Source of the DNA: AP-15 sp963712825
GTDB taxonomy: Bacteria; Pseudomonadota; Alphaproteobacteria; ATCC43930; CGMCC-115725
Assembly: GCA_963712825.1 (NCBI GenBank)
Contig: CAVQJP010000024.1
Location: forward strand, 62,001-126,000
DNA: 64,000 nucleotides
Direction of reading: 5' to 3'
Both the position numbers and the translations under genes were made by a program. Positions 10,969 to 20,017 of this stretch are shown piece after piece (positions within the stretch are counted from its first letter, which is position 1; each line of letters begins with the position of its first letter). Below the pieces are notes generated by a model, which was not told the origin of the DNA, ran no database searches, and saw nothing but the letters and a program-made list of their open reading frames with translations.

Positions 10969-12061
10969 AACGCTTTGCCGAAAAGAGGTCGAGCGCGGGG
11001 TCGAGCGCGCCCCCAGCGATCATCGGCGCCAGGATGTCGGCATGCGCCGCGGCAAGGGTGACGCCGCTGTGGCAATTGGCGGTGAATGCGCCGGGGAACC
11101 GCTCCGACTGATCGTAGATCGGCAGCCCGTCGGGCGGCATCACCCGTAAGGCCGCCCAGGCGCGGACGATCTGCAATTCTCGCAGCCACGGGAAAGAGAG
11201 CACGGCGCGGCTCGCGATCGCCTGCATGACGGCCGGCTTCTGGCTGGTGTCGAAGCCGACATCCTCCTGGCTGTCGCCAAGCATGATGCTGCCTTTTTCG
11301 GTCTGGCGAATGGTTGTTGTCGGCATCGGCAATAGCCGTCGGACGCGCTCGGTAACCAGAATCTGACCGCGCTGCGGCCGGACCGGGGCGTCCAGCCCGA
11401 ACACCGGCGCCAAGGCAGCGTTGCCGAGACCGGCCGCGAGCACAACGCAGGGCGCCGCGATATCGTCCCCTCGGGCCGCTATGCGAAAGTCGCCAGGTGC
11501 GGCGCCGGCGCTCGTGACCGTCGTGTTCGCGATGTAACGTCCGCCTTTTTCGACAAAGCCCTTGTGCAGCGCGTGCAGCAGATCGAGGGGATTTGCGTGA
11601 CCGTCATACGGGGTCCACGAAGCGCCGCTGACCGCCGGCCCGATCCCAGGCAGCATCTCGGCTACCTCACGGTGGTCAAGCATGCGGTACTCGAACCCGA
11701 AATTACCCGATTGCCGGCGCATCCGCTCCATTCGCCGGCGCCGGTCTTCGAGCTCGGCCTCGCCGAGGCAGAGGTGGACGCCGCCCGGCCGTCGGTGGCC
11801 GACCGCGATCCCGGTTTTATCCAAGAGCTCGGCGGCGAGCGCGGGCCATTGGTCGGCCGAGCGCCGGGTCCAGCGTTGGTAATGCGGAGCGCCGTCGCCC
11901 TTGCTCTGCACCCATACCAGGCCGAAATTGCCCCGCGACGCGCGAAACGCGACATCGCCCTCGTCGAGCAGCACGGTTGCGAGCCCGGCGCGGGCCAGCC
12001 CATAAGCGATGGCGGAACCCACCAGCCCGCCACCCACCACGATCGCGTCACAGCGCTCCAC
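10946..12061 (-). CDS. FAD-dependent DAO-family oxidoreductase (HcnC / opine oxidase beta-like)
   Basis: From the GTG at 12061, preceded by AAGGAAG, the protein is 371 aa. An upstream ATG at 12136 would add 25 residues with no family likeness. It starts with a Rossmann FAD site VVGGGLVGSA and continues as a D-amino-acid-oxidase fold (PF01266) to near the C-terminus, where TANCHSGVTLA closes the FAD site. DAO subunits oxidise the C-N bond of amino acids, imino acids or opines. It is the first gene of a three-gene operon with the [2Fe-2S] and FAD/NAD subunits. The order DAO, ferredoxin, FAD/BFD differs from hcnABC. The substrate is unknown. Confidence 0.85.
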   Translation of the reverse strand: MERCDAIVVGGGLVGSAIAYGLARAGLATVLLDEGDVAFRASRGNFGLVWVQSKGDGAPHYQRWTRRSADQWPALAAELLDKTGIAVGHRRPGGVHLCLGEAELEDRRRRMERMRRQSGNFGFEYRMLDHREVAEMLPGIGPAVSGASWTPYDGHANPLDLLHALHKGFVEKGGRYIANTTVTSAGAAPGDFRIAARGDDIAAPCVVLAAGLGNAALAPVFGLDAPVRPQRGQILVTERVRRLLPMPTTTIRQTEKGSIMLGDSQEDVGFDTSQKPAVMQAIASRAVLSFPWLRELQIVRAWAALRVMPPDGLPIYDQSERFPGAFTANCHSGVTLAAAHADILAPMIAGGALDPALDLFSAKRFGVPAAA

Positions 12062-12208
12062 CCGGCTTCCTTCTGCGGCAAGCGGTCCCAGCCGCCGCGA
12101 GACGTCTTTTTCACAATGCCATCGCAATAGTAGCATAAAGCCGGTCGGACGGGTGAACCGGGCAAGGTGCGCCGGGACGCCTGTTCGCGGGCTTGCAACA
12201 GGAAATCG

Positions 12209-12766
12209 ATGAGCTTTATCGGCCGAATAGTCGCCAGCGCGCGCGAGCTGCCATTTGGCGGCCCGCTCGGTGCATTGCTCGAACGCGCCGCGGATCACAT
12301 CGTGCACCACCACGCGCACGATCCGGCCGACGGCGACCCGCGCCGGCGCATCGCGTTCACGATCGCCGCGATCGCGCTCGGCGCCAAGATGGCGCGCGCC
12401 GACGGCGACGTCACCCGCGACGAGGTCGCCGCTTTTCACGAGGTCTTTCAGATCCCGCCCGGCGAGGAAGAACACGTCGATCTGGTCTTCGATCTCGCCC
12501 GCAGGAGCGTTCACGGGTTTGAGAGCTACGCCCGCCAGGTCGGGCGGCTGTTCGCCACCGAGCCGATCGTGCTCGAGCATCTGCTCGACGGGTTGTTTCA
12601 CATAGCCCTTGCCGACGGCCGGATATGCGCGGCCGAGGATGCCTATTTGCGTGAGGTGGCGCATCATTTCGGCTTCGACGGCGCCGACTACGCCCGCATC
12701 CGCGCCCATCACGTCGAGCCGGACGAAACGGGTTCCGATGATGCCTATGCGATTCTCGGCGATTGA
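12209..12766 (+). CDS. TerB-like domain protein, N-terminal half of a DjlA-type co-chaperone
   Basis: This 185-aa frame begins at an ATG at 12209 after an AGGA site. Residues about 50-165 form a TerB-like helical domain (ALGAKMARADGDVTRDE, then LFHIALADGRICAAED). In DjlA-type proteins this domain is followed in the same chain by a J domain. Here the frame ends at TGA 12764-12766 after DDAYAILGD, exactly the first helix of a J domain, and the rest continues in the -1 frame. Either the gene carries a frameshift (real or a sequence error) or the two parts are made separately through the TGATG overlap. Confidence 0.75.
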   Translation: MSFIGRIVASARELPFGGPLGALLERAADHIVHHHAHDPADGDPRRRIAFTIAAIALGAKMARADGDVTRDEVAAFHEVFQIPPGEEEHVDLVFDLARRSVHGFESYARQVGRLFATEPIVLEHLLDGLFHIALADGRICAAEDAYLREVAHHFGFDGADYARIRAHHVEPDETGSDDAYAILGD

Positions 12767-12954
12767 TGCCTGGAGCGTCGTTCGGCGAGATCCGCGTTGC
12801 CTACCACCGGCTGGTGCGCGAAACCCACCCCGATCTCGTTATCGCGCAAGGCTTGCCGCCCGAATGCGTGGCGCTCGCGACCGCGAAAGTGGCGCGGATC
12901 AACGCCGCCTACGACCGGTTGGCGCGAGGAAGCCACGCGGCCGCGGCCGGATGA
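12766..12954 (+). CDS. J-domain C-terminal part (HPD motif) of the split DjlA-type protein
   Basis: This short frame starts at the ATG in a TGATG overlap with the TerB-domain gene. It encodes the rest of a J domain, with EIRVAYHRLVRETHPD carrying the HPD that stimulates DnaK ATPase, and the ARINAAYDRL helix. A J domain also needs the helix encoded at the end of the previous frame, so this 62-aa product alone would be incomplete. A -1 shift near 12763 would restore one continuous protein. Its stop overlaps the ATG of the amidase remnant (ATGA). Confidence 0.6.
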   Translation: MPGASFGEIRVAYHRLVRETHPDLVIAQGLPPECVALATAKVARINAAYDRLARGSHAAAAG

Positions 12955-13688
12955 GCGGGCTTCTCTCCGCGAGCGGATTTCGCCTAACCATGATTTGCGG
13001 GGGGAGCCGGCGCGCGTCGACATGCTGGTGCTGCATTACACCGGAATGCAGAGCGCAGCGGCGGCGCTCGACCGGCTGTGCGACCCCGCGGCGCGGGTCA
13101 GCTCGCATTACCTCATCGAGGAGGACGGCGCCGTCTGGCGGCTCGTGCCCGAGTCGAGGCGCGCTTTTCACGCCGGGGTGTCGTATTGGGCGGGCGAGCG
13201 CGACCTGAATTTCGTCTCGATCGGGATCGAGATCGTCAACCCCGGTCACGAATGGGGCTACCGGCCGTTCCCCGAGCCGCAGATGGACGCGGTCGAGCGG
13301 TTGTGTCACGACATCCTCGCGCGTCATCCGATCCCGGCGCATCGCATTGTCGGGCACTCCGACATCGCCCCCGACCGCAAGACCGACCCCGGCGAGCTGT
13401 TCGACTGGCGCCGGCTAGCCCGCGGCGGAATCGGCCTCTGGCCGGAGCCGACCGGTTCATGCGGAGAAGCGGAAGTCGATCACGTTAAGGGCCGCCGCCG
13501 ACCTCGCCGCGATCGGCTATTGCACGATTTCCGGCAGCGAGAATGTCGCCGTCGCGGCCTTTCAGCGGCGCTTTCGACCGGCGCGGGTGGACGGGATTGT
13601 CGACCCGGAAACCGCAGCCCGGCTGGCAGCGGTGCGCGCCGCGTTCGCGCGCTCTCGCGGCGAGAGCGATCGGCGGTCTGGGGTTTAG
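12951..13688 (+). pseudogene. N-acetylmuramoyl-L-alanine amidase (AmpD/AmiD-type), frameshifted
   Basis: The body of an amidase_2 domain is read from about 12968 to 13450: SPNHDLRG, LVLHYTGMQ with the first zinc His, SSHYLIEEDG, the ISIGIEIVNPGHE-like block and HRIVGHSDIAPDRKTDPG with the later zinc ligands. The enzyme would cleave the muramoyl-L-alanine bond in peptidoglycan recycling. The expected ATG at 12951 (ATGA overlap with the J-domain gene) is in a different frame from this body. The body then runs out of frame between about 13452 and 13480, while a peptidoglycan-binding-like tail (IGYCTISGSENVAVAAFQRR) continues in the ATG's frame to TAG at 13688. Two shifts are therefore needed. 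Decay and sequence errors cannot be told apart. Confidence 0.7.
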
Positions 13689-13697
13689 GCCGGTGCT

Positions 13698-14096
13698 TTA
13701 ATTCAGCCGCGACGGGCGGCGCGGTTCGGCCTGACGGCGGACGATCTGGCCGGCATGGTGATGGGCGAGCCGCCAAACGCCGTCTTCGCGGACAAAGAGA
13801 TTGCTTGCGGCAAGGGTGCCGCCGTCGAGCTCTTCCTCGCACAGGACCAGCGCCGTGTCGCCGAACAACAGCACCCGCTCGTCATAGCAGGCGACTCGCG
13901 GCGCACCGGGATTGCCGAGAATGTTGGCCCAGCTCGACATGATCGTTTGCCGGTCGGTCAATGCGGTCCAGCCCGGGTGGAGGCAGGCGACCGGCGGCCG
14001 GCGCGCCCACAACGCATCCATCGCGGCGACATTGCGGGTTGTAAAGGCGCGGTAGAATTCGAGATTGGCCGCGAGCACGGCGTCGGCATCGGTCAT
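13698..14096 (-). CDS. SnoaL-like / NTF2-fold protein
   Basis: This 132-aa protein has the NTF2-like pattern: helical start (AANLEFYRAFTTRNVAAMDALWA), then HPGW, then strands including VRE-DGVWRLAHHHAG. Similar SnoaL_3/DUF4440 proteins include ketosteroid-isomerase-like and putative detoxifying enzymes, but many have no known role. It is convergent with the amidase remnant, leaving nine bases between them. Confidence 0.75.
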   Translation of the reverse strand: MTDADAVLAANLEFYRAFTTRNVAAMDALWARRPPVACLHPGWTALTDRQTIMSSWANILGNPGAPRVACYDERVLLFGDTALVLCEEELDGGTLAASNLFVREDGVWRLAHHHAGQIVRRQAEPRRPSRLN

Positions 14097-14424
14097 CGCT
14101 GGTTCCTCTCGATCTCGAGATAATCTCGTCGAGCATACCGGCGCCCCTGCCGCCGCGCCATGCGGCGTGATCTGGCGTCGACAACTGCCGCATCGGTCGG
14201 CATTGCCTAAAAATTAATCACCATAAGCTGCGCTGAGGACCCGCTGCTTCAGTGCCGCACACCGTTCGCTTCGGGCGTCCTCGTGATTGCGCCGGGTAGG
14301 CGATGTCGCCGAACACCCAAGGCGCCGCCGCCGGCCTCGGGACGCTGGGCTTTGCGAAGCTTGGCCTCGTTCTTGCTCCGGATGGCCGAACCAGCCGTCA
14401 AAAACGCGATGAAGGGGGTAGTAC
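14097..14424. other. Intergenic region upstream of urtA
   Basis: This 328-bp gap lies upstream of both the SnoaL-like gene (leftward) and urtA (rightward). No coding frame is convincing. An AT-rich patch near 14208-14225 could hold a promoter element. I looked for a sigma-54 site (GG-N10-GC type) and for NtrC-like palindromes, which often control urea uptake, and found none I could support. Confidence 0.3.
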
Positions 14425-15774
14425 ATGTCCGACGGATTGACCATTCAGCGCCGTCAGCTCGGGTTGCTTGGCGCCGGCTTTGCGCTGGCTGCCGCCACCG
14501 GTCTCGGCGCGTTCCCGGAACTGATCCCGCAGGCAAAGGCGGCCCCTGCCGCACCCGAGACCGGGCCGATCAAGGTCGGCATCCTGCATTCGCTGTCGGG
14601 CACGATGGCGATCAGCGAGGCCCCGCTCAAAGACGTGATGATGATGCTGATCGCCCAGCAAAACGCTAAAGGCGGGGTCATGGGGCGGCAGCTGGAGGCG
14701 GTGGTCGTCGACCCGGCTTCGAACTGGCCGCTGTTCGCCGAGAAGGCGAAGCAACTGCTCTCGGTCGACAAGGTGGCGGCGGTATTTGGCTGCTGGACTT
14801 CGGTGTCCCGCAAGTCGGTATTGCCGGTATTCGAAGAGCTGAACGGCATCCTGTTGTATCCGGTCCAGTACGAAGGCCAGGAATGCAGCCGAAACGTGTT
14901 TTACACGGGCGCCGCTCCGAATCAGCAGGCGATCCCCGCGGTCGATTACCTGATGAACCAGGTCGGGGTGAAGCGCTGGGTGCTGGAGGGTACCGATTAT
15001 GTATACCCGCGCACAACGAACAAAATTCTCGAAGCCTATCTCAAGTCGAAAGGTGTCGCGCCGGCCGACATGATGATCAACTACACGCCGTTCGGCTATT
15101 CCGACTGGCAGGCCGAGGTCGCGAAGATCAAGGCGTTCGGCTCTGCCGGCAAGAAGACCGCGGTGGTGTCGACGATCAACGGCGACGCCAATGTTCCATT
15201 CTACAAGGAGCTCGGCAACCAGGGCATCAAGGCGACCGACATTCCGGTGGTGGCGTTCAGCGTGGGTGAACAAGAGCTCGCGGGAATAGACACCAAGCCG
15301 CTGATCGGCCACTTGGCCGCGTGGAACTATTTCGAGAGTGTCGACACCCCGCTCAACAAAGAAGTCGTCACCGCCTTCAAGCAATTCGTCAAGAACGACA
15401 AGCGCGTCTTCAACGACCCGATGGAGGCGCATTACATCGGGTTCAACATGTGGGTTAAGGCCGTCGAGAAGGCCGGCGGCACCGACCACGACGCGGTGAT
15501 CGACGCGATGATCGGGGTCGCTCATCCGAACCTGACCGGCGATTTCGCCACGATGATGCCCAACCATCACCTGACCAAGCCGGTTCTTATCGGCGAGATT
15601 CAGGGCGACGGGATGTTCAATGTCGTGTGGCAAACACCGGGCTTGGTCGTGGCCCAGCCCTGGTCGCCCTATCTGCCGGAAAGCAAAGACCTGATCGGCG
15701 ACTGGCTGCCGCCGATGTCGTGCGGCAGCTACGATGTCGTCGCCGGCAAATGCCTGGGCAAGCACAAGGCCTGA
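14425..15774 (+). CDS. urtA: Urea ABC transporter substrate-binding protein UrtA
   Basis: This 449-aa periplasmic protein binds urea for the UrtBCDE importer. The N-terminus carries RRQLGLLGAGFALAAA, a twin-arginine-like signal, with cleavage near residue 40. The mature part follows the UrtA pattern: IKVGILHSLSGTMAISE, FGCWTSVSRKSVLPVFE, LLYPVQYEGQECS and PNQQAIPAVDYL. It starts the five-gene urt operon, with urtB four bases after its stop. No urease genes are in this window. Confidence 0.95.
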   Translation: MSDGLTIQRRQLGLLGAGFALAAATGLGAFPELIPQAKAAPAAPETGPIKVGILHSLSGTMAISEAPLKDVMMMLIAQQNAKGGVMGRQLEAVVVDPASNWPLFAEKAKQLLSVDKVAAVFGCWTSVSRKSVLPVFEELNGILLYPVQYEGQECSRNVFYTGAAPNQQAIPAVDYLMNQVGVKRWVLEGTDYVYPRTTNKILEAYLKSKGVAPADMMINYTPFGYSDWQAEVAKIKAFGSAGKKTAVVSTINGDANVPFYKELGNQGIKATDIPVVAFSVGEQELAGIDTKPLIGHLAAWNYFESVDTPLNKEVVTAFKQFVKNDKRVFNDPMEAHYIGFNMWVKAVEKAGGTDHDAVIDAMIGVAHPNLTGDFATMMPNHHLTKPVLIGEIQGDGMFNVVWQTPGLVVAQPWSPYLPESKDLIGDWLPPMSCGSYDVVAGKCLGKHKA

Positions 15775-15778
15775 GCGA

Positions 15779-17422
15779 ATGCGGCGCCTGTGCGGCAAAG
15801 CCGGACCGCGCCGAGCTCGGGCGCCGCGTCAGCTTCTGGCGGCAGCCGTCCTGCTGCTGAGCTTGATGCTGGCGGTGGCGGCCCGCGCCGAGGGCGACCC
15901 GTTTGCCGATATCGCCGCCACCAATTTCGACAAGGTGGCGCAAGGGGTGCAGAAGCTGGCGGTGTCGGGCAGCGCCCGCGCGCCGGCGGTGATTGCAGCA
16001 CTGCGCAACGGCCAACTATACGCCTGGCGCTGGCCGAGCCCGTCGCCGCCGCTTTATATCCGCACCGAAAAGGGCTTTGTCGACGCCCGCACCGGGATGG
16101 CAGCGACGCCGGCGCCGGCAATCGTCAATCTGCGGCGGGTCATCGTCAACGACTCGGTGCGCGCGGCGATCGACACCGCCGAAGGCGCTCTCGGCCTCTT
16201 TGACAAGAATGCCGGGGCGCGGTTGAAGGCGGCGAATGCGCTCTTCCAATCGGCTGATGCCGGTGCGTTGCCGCTGATCGAGCGGGCATTGGCGACGGAG
16301 AAGGATCCCGCGATACGCAACGTGCTGGACGAGGCGCAGGCGGCGGCCCTGCTGAAGTCCGGCACCGGGTCGACCGCAGCGCGTCTCGCGGCGGTGCATC
16401 AGGTTGCGGCGCGGGCCGATCTCGCGGCGCGCAGCTTGCTGTCGTCGCTGCAAAACCAGCCGTCCGCCGTCGCTGCCGCGATCAGCGCCGCGATCCATGA
16501 CATCGACCGTCGGCTGCAATTATGGGGGCTCGCCGAGGACGTCTATTACGGCCTCAGCCTCGGCGCCGTGCTGCTGCTGGCAGCGACCGGGCTTGCCATC
16601 ACCTTTGGCGTGATGGGCGTCATCAACATGGCGCATGGCGAAATGGTGATGATCGGGGCTTACACCACTTTTGTGGTGCAGCAGCTGATCGCTGCCTTTG
16701 CCCCAGCGCTCGCCGATGTCGGCCTGGTTTTCGCGGTGCCGGCGGCCTTTTTGGTGGCGGGGGCGCTTGGCGTGATCATCGAGCGCACCTTGATCCGCTT
16801 TTTATACGGCAGGCCGCTCGAGACCCTGCTCGCCACCTGGGGGTTGAGCCTGATTCTGCAGCAGGCGGTGCGCAGCATCTTTGGTCCCACCAACCAGGAC
16901 GTCAGCTCGCCCCCATGGATAAGCGGGTCGATTGAGGTCGGCGGGCTCACGCTCACGGTAAACCGGCTGTGGATCATCCTGTTCGCCGCCCTCGTGCTCG
17001 GCGCCTTGATGGCGATCCTGCGCTGGGGGGGGCTCGGGCGCTCGATCCGCGCCGTGACCCAGAACCGGCGCATGGCGGCGGTCATGGGCATCCGCACGCC
17101 GGTCATCGACGCGCTGACCTTTGGCCTCGGTTCCGGCATCGCCGGCATGGCCGGGGTGGCGCTGAGCCAGATCGACAATGTCAGCCCCAATCTCGGTCAG
17201 AGCTATATCATCGACAGCTTTCTCGTGGTCGTGCTCGGCGGTGTCGGCAATCTGTGGGGAACGCTGTTCGCGGCGATGACCCTCGGGGTCGTCGACAAGT
17301 TCGTCGAGCCGTTTGAGGGCGCCGTGCTCGCCAAAATCCTGGTGCTGGTGTTCCTGATCCTGTTTATCCAGCGGCGCCCGCAAGGGTTGTTCCCGCTGAA
17401 GGGCCGGGCGGCAGAGGCTTGA
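15779..17422 (+). CDS. urtB: Urea ABC transporter permease UrtB
   Basis: This 547-aa protein has a signal-like hydrophobic segment (about residues 15-35) and a long N-terminal region of helical repeats (about 40-250) that UrtB proteins have and other LivH-type permeases lack. The membrane domain runs from about 260 to 535, with GVMGVINMAHGEMVMIGAY and the GLGSGIAGMAGVAL loop. It pairs with UrtC. The ATG at 15779 was chosen because it follows the urtA stop by four bases. Confidence 0.93.
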   Translation: MRRLCGKAGPRRARAPRQLLAAAVLLLSLMLAVAARAEGDPFADIAATNFDKVAQGVQKLAVSGSARAPAVIAALRNGQLYAWRWPSPSPPLYIRTEKGFVDARTGMAATPAPAIVNLRRVIVNDSVRAAIDTAEGALGLFDKNAGARLKAANALFQSADAGALPLIERALATEKDPAIRNVLDEAQAAALLKSGTGSTAARLAAVHQVAARADLAARSLLSSLQNQPSAVAAAISAAIHDIDRRLQLWGLAEDVYYGLSLGAVLLLAATGLAITFGVMGVINMAHGEMVMIGAYTTFVVQQLIAAFAPALADVGLVFAVPAAFLVAGALGVIIERTLIRFLYGRPLETLLATWGLSLILQQAVRSIFGPTNQDVSSPPWISGSIEVGGLTLTVNRLWIILFAALVLGALMAILRWGGLGRSIRAVTQNRRMAAVMGIRTPVIDALTFGLGSGIAGMAGVALSQIDNVSPNLGQSYIIDSFLVVVLGGVGNLWGTLFAAMTLGVVDKFVEPFEGAVLAKILVLVFLILFIQRRPQGLFPLKGRAAEA

Positions 17423-18546
17423 TGGCGCTTGACCGGACAACCACGACGACCCTGGTCTGCGTGCTTGGCGGGGCCGTGCTGCTCGCGGGCTTGAACCTCC
17501 TCGCCCCGGCGGCGAGCGCGGTGCATGTCCCGGATTTCGCGATCTCGCTCGTCGGCAAATACCTCTGCTACGCGATCCTGGCGCTGGCGGTCGATCTGGT
17601 GTGGGGCTATGTCGGAATCCTGACGCTCGGCCATGCCGCGTTTTTTGCCCTGGGCGGTTACGCCATGGGCATGTATCTGATGCGCGAGATCGGCGCGCGC
17701 GGCGTCTATGCCAATCCAACTCTGCCCGATTTCATGATCTTTATCGGCTGGAACAAGCTGCCCTGGTATTGGTTCGGGTTTGATCACTTCTGGTTCGCGC
17801 TGATCATGGTGCTGCTGGTGCCGGGCGTGCTGGCGGGTGTGTTCGGCTGGTTTGCGTTCCGCTCGCGCGTCTCCGGCGTCTACTTCTCGATCATCACCCA
17901 GGCGCTGACCTATGCGCTGCTGCTGGCCTTTTTCCGCAACGACATGGGGTTTGGCGGCAACAACGGGATGACCGACTTCAAGGACATCCTGGGTTTTCCG
18001 CTCAACCGGGAAAGCACTTCGGTCGGGCTGATGCTGGTCACCACGATTGTGCTGTCGGCGGCGTTCCTGCTGGCGCGCGCAGCGACATGCTCGCGGTTCG
18101 GCAAGGTGCTGGTGGCGGTGCGCGATGCCGAGGCGCGCACCCGCTTTCTCGGCTACCGTCCCGAATCCTACAAGCTGGCGGTCTGGGTCGCCTCGGCGGT
18201 CATCGCCGGCATCGGCGGCGCGCTTTACGTGCCACAGGTCGGGATCATCAATCCGTCCGAATTTGCACCGGGAAATTCGATCGAGGCGGTCATCTGGGTC
18301 GCGGTTGGCGGCCGCGGCACATTGGCCGGAGCAATCTTAGGCGCGGTCATCGTAAACCTCGGCAAGACCTGGTTGACGAGCGCTCTGCCGGAAATCTGGC
18401 TGTTTGCGTTCGGCGGGTTGTTCATTCTCGTTACTTTATTTCTGCCGCGCGGCATCATCGGTCTGTTCGCTTGGCCCCGATCAGGCATCGTGGCCGACCA
18501 GGCGTCGGCGGCAGCCGAGGAAGCGGCGCGCGAGGCCGCGGAGTGA
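17422..18546 (+). CDS. urtC: Urea ABC transporter permease UrtC
   Basis: This 374-aa LivM-type membrane permease starts at an ATG overlapping the urtB stop (TGATG). It has the family blocks VDLVWGYVGILTLGHAAFFALGGY split by a short loop, FFRNDMGFGGNNGMTDF, and the C-terminal GGRGTLAGAILGA with the interaction loop for the ATPases. Its stop overlaps the GTG start of urtD, so translation is probably coupled. Confidence 0.94.
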   Translation: MALDRTTTTTLVCVLGGAVLLAGLNLLAPAASAVHVPDFAISLVGKYLCYAILALAVDLVWGYVGILTLGHAAFFALGGYAMGMYLMREIGARGVYANPTLPDFMIFIGWNKLPWYWFGFDHFWFALIMVLLVPGVLAGVFGWFAFRSRVSGVYFSIITQALTYALLLAFFRNDMGFGGNNGMTDFKDILGFPLNRESTSVGLMLVTTIVLSAAFLLARAATCSRFGKVLVAVRDAEARTRFLGYRPESYKLAVWVASAVIAGIGGALYVPQVGIINPSEFAPGNSIEAVIWVAVGGRGTLAGAILGAVIVNLGKTWLTSALPEIWLFAFGGLFILVTLFLPRGIIGLFAWPRSGIVADQASAAAEEAAREAAE

Positions 18547-19286
18547 GCACCGACACCCTCCTTTATCTCGACGGCGTCAGCGTCTCCTTCGACGGGTTCA
18601 GGGCGCTGAACGAGTTGTCCCTGGTGCTCGAAGCGGGCGAGATGCGGGCGGTGATCGGCCCCAACGGCGCCGGCAAGACCACGATGATGGATGTGATCAC
18701 CGGCAAGACAAAGCCGGATTCGGGGCGCGTCGTGTTTGGCGACGACACGGATCTGACGAGGCTCGACGAGCCGGCGATCGCACGCCTCGGCATCGGCCGC
18801 AAATTCCAGCGCCCGACCGTCTTCGAGCCGCTGTCGGTGCGCGACAACGTGTTGCTGGCGCTCAACGGCGATCGCTCTCCCCGTTTCGCGCTGTGGGCGA
18901 GCGAGACGCCCGACGAGCGAGCGCGGCTCGAGGAAATCCTGCAGACCGTCCGCCTCGGGCCCGATCGCGACCGCCGCGCGGCCGATCTGTCGCACGGTCA
19001 AAAGCAGTGGCTGGAAATCGGCATGCTGCTGGCACAGCAGCCCAAACTCTTGCTGGTCGACGAGCCGGTGGCGGGCATGACCGATGCGGAGACCGCGGCG
19101 ACCGCGGATCTGCTGCGCGAGATCAACCGCACCCGCACCGTGATGGTGGTCGAGCACGACATGGCGTTCGTGCGCGCGCTTGGGGTGAAGGTGACGGTGC
19201 TGCACGAGGGGGCGGTGCTGGCCGAAGGCTCGATCGACCATGTCCAAAACGACCACCGCGTCATCGAAGTCTATCTCGGCCGCTGA
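18543..19286 (+). CDS. urtD: Urea ABC transporter ATP-binding protein UrtD
   Basis: This 247-aa ATPase starts at the GTG in a GTGA overlap with urtC. Walker A is GPNGAGKT at 39-46, the signature is LSHGQKQ rather than LSGGQ, typical of UrtD, and Walker B is LLLVDEPVAGM. The H-loop His lies in VVEHDMAF. It works with UrtE to power urea import through UrtBC. Confidence 0.94.
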   Translation: MSTDTLLYLDGVSVSFDGFRALNELSLVLEAGEMRAVIGPNGAGKTTMMDVITGKTKPDSGRVVFGDDTDLTRLDEPAIARLGIGRKFQRPTVFEPLSVRDNVLLALNGDRSPRFALWASETPDERARLEEILQTVRLGPDRDRRAADLSHGQKQWLEIGMLLAQQPKLLLVDEPVAGMTDAETAATADLLREINRTRTVMVVEHDMAFVRALGVKVTVLHEGAVLAEGSIDHVQNDHRVIEVYLGR

Positions 19287-19289
19287 CCC

Positions 19290-19985
19290 GTGCTCACCGT
19301 TGAAGGGATCGACTTGTTTTACGGCGCCAGCCACGCGCTGCGCCGGGTCAGCCTGACCGCCAAAAAAGGCGAGGTGACGTGCATTCTCGGCCGCAACGGC
19401 GTCGGCAAGACCAGCCTGTTGCGGGCGATATTCGGGCTCCAGCCGGTCCGCGCCGGGCGTATCGCCTGGGAAGACCGCGAGCTGACCGGCTTGGCGCCGC
19501 ATCAGCGCGCCCGCGCCGGCTTGGCGCTGGTGCCGCAAGGCCGCGAAATCTTCGCCCGGCTGACCGTCCGGGAAAACCTCGAAACCGGGTTTGCGCCGCT
19601 GCCCCGCGCTTTGCGTCATATTCCCGACGAAGTCTTTACGCTGTTCCCGGTGCTGAAAAGCATGCTTCACCGCCGCGGCGGCGATCTCTCCGGGGGCCAG
19701 CAGCAGCAGCTCGCGATCGCCCGCGCGCTGGTGACCCGGCCGCGGCTCTTGGTGCTCGACGAGCCGACCGAAGGCATCCAGCCCTCGATCATCAAAGACA
19801 TCGAGCAGGTCATCCGCGGTCTCGCGGCACGCGGCGACATGGCAATTCTGCTGGTCGAGCAATATTTCGAGTTCGCCCGCGACCTCGCCGCTTCGTTTCT
19901 GGTCATGCAGCGCGGCGAGGTCGTCGTCTCCGGCCGGATGGACGAGATGGACGAGACCGCGGTCCGCAGCTACTTGACGGTTTAG
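19290..19985 (+). CDS. urtE: Urea ABC transporter ATP-binding protein UrtE
   Basis: This 231-aa ATPase starts at GTG 19290, three bases after the urtD stop. Walker A is GRNGVGKT at 34-41, the signature LSGGQQQQ, and Walker B LLVLDEPTEGIQPS, the last phrase being typical of UrtE. It ends the urt operon; the next gene is convergent. Confidence 0.94.
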   Translation: MLTVEGIDLFYGASHALRRVSLTAKKGEVTCILGRNGVGKTSLLRAIFGLQPVRAGRIAWEDRELTGLAPHQRARAGLALVPQGREIFARLTVRENLETGFAPLPRALRHIPDEVFTLFPVLKSMLHRRGGDLSGGQQQQLAIARALVTRPRLLVLDEPTEGIQPSIIKDIEQVIRGLAARGDMAILLVEQYFEFARDLAASFLVMQRGEVVVSGRMDEMDETAVRSYLTV

Positions 19986-20017
19986 TCCAGTGGTGCGGCG
20001 CTCAGCGCGCCTCGTCC

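Noticed and set aside
14097..14424. NtrC or sigma-54 control of the urt operon
   Set aside because: Expected biologically, but no matching promoter or palindrome could be seen.
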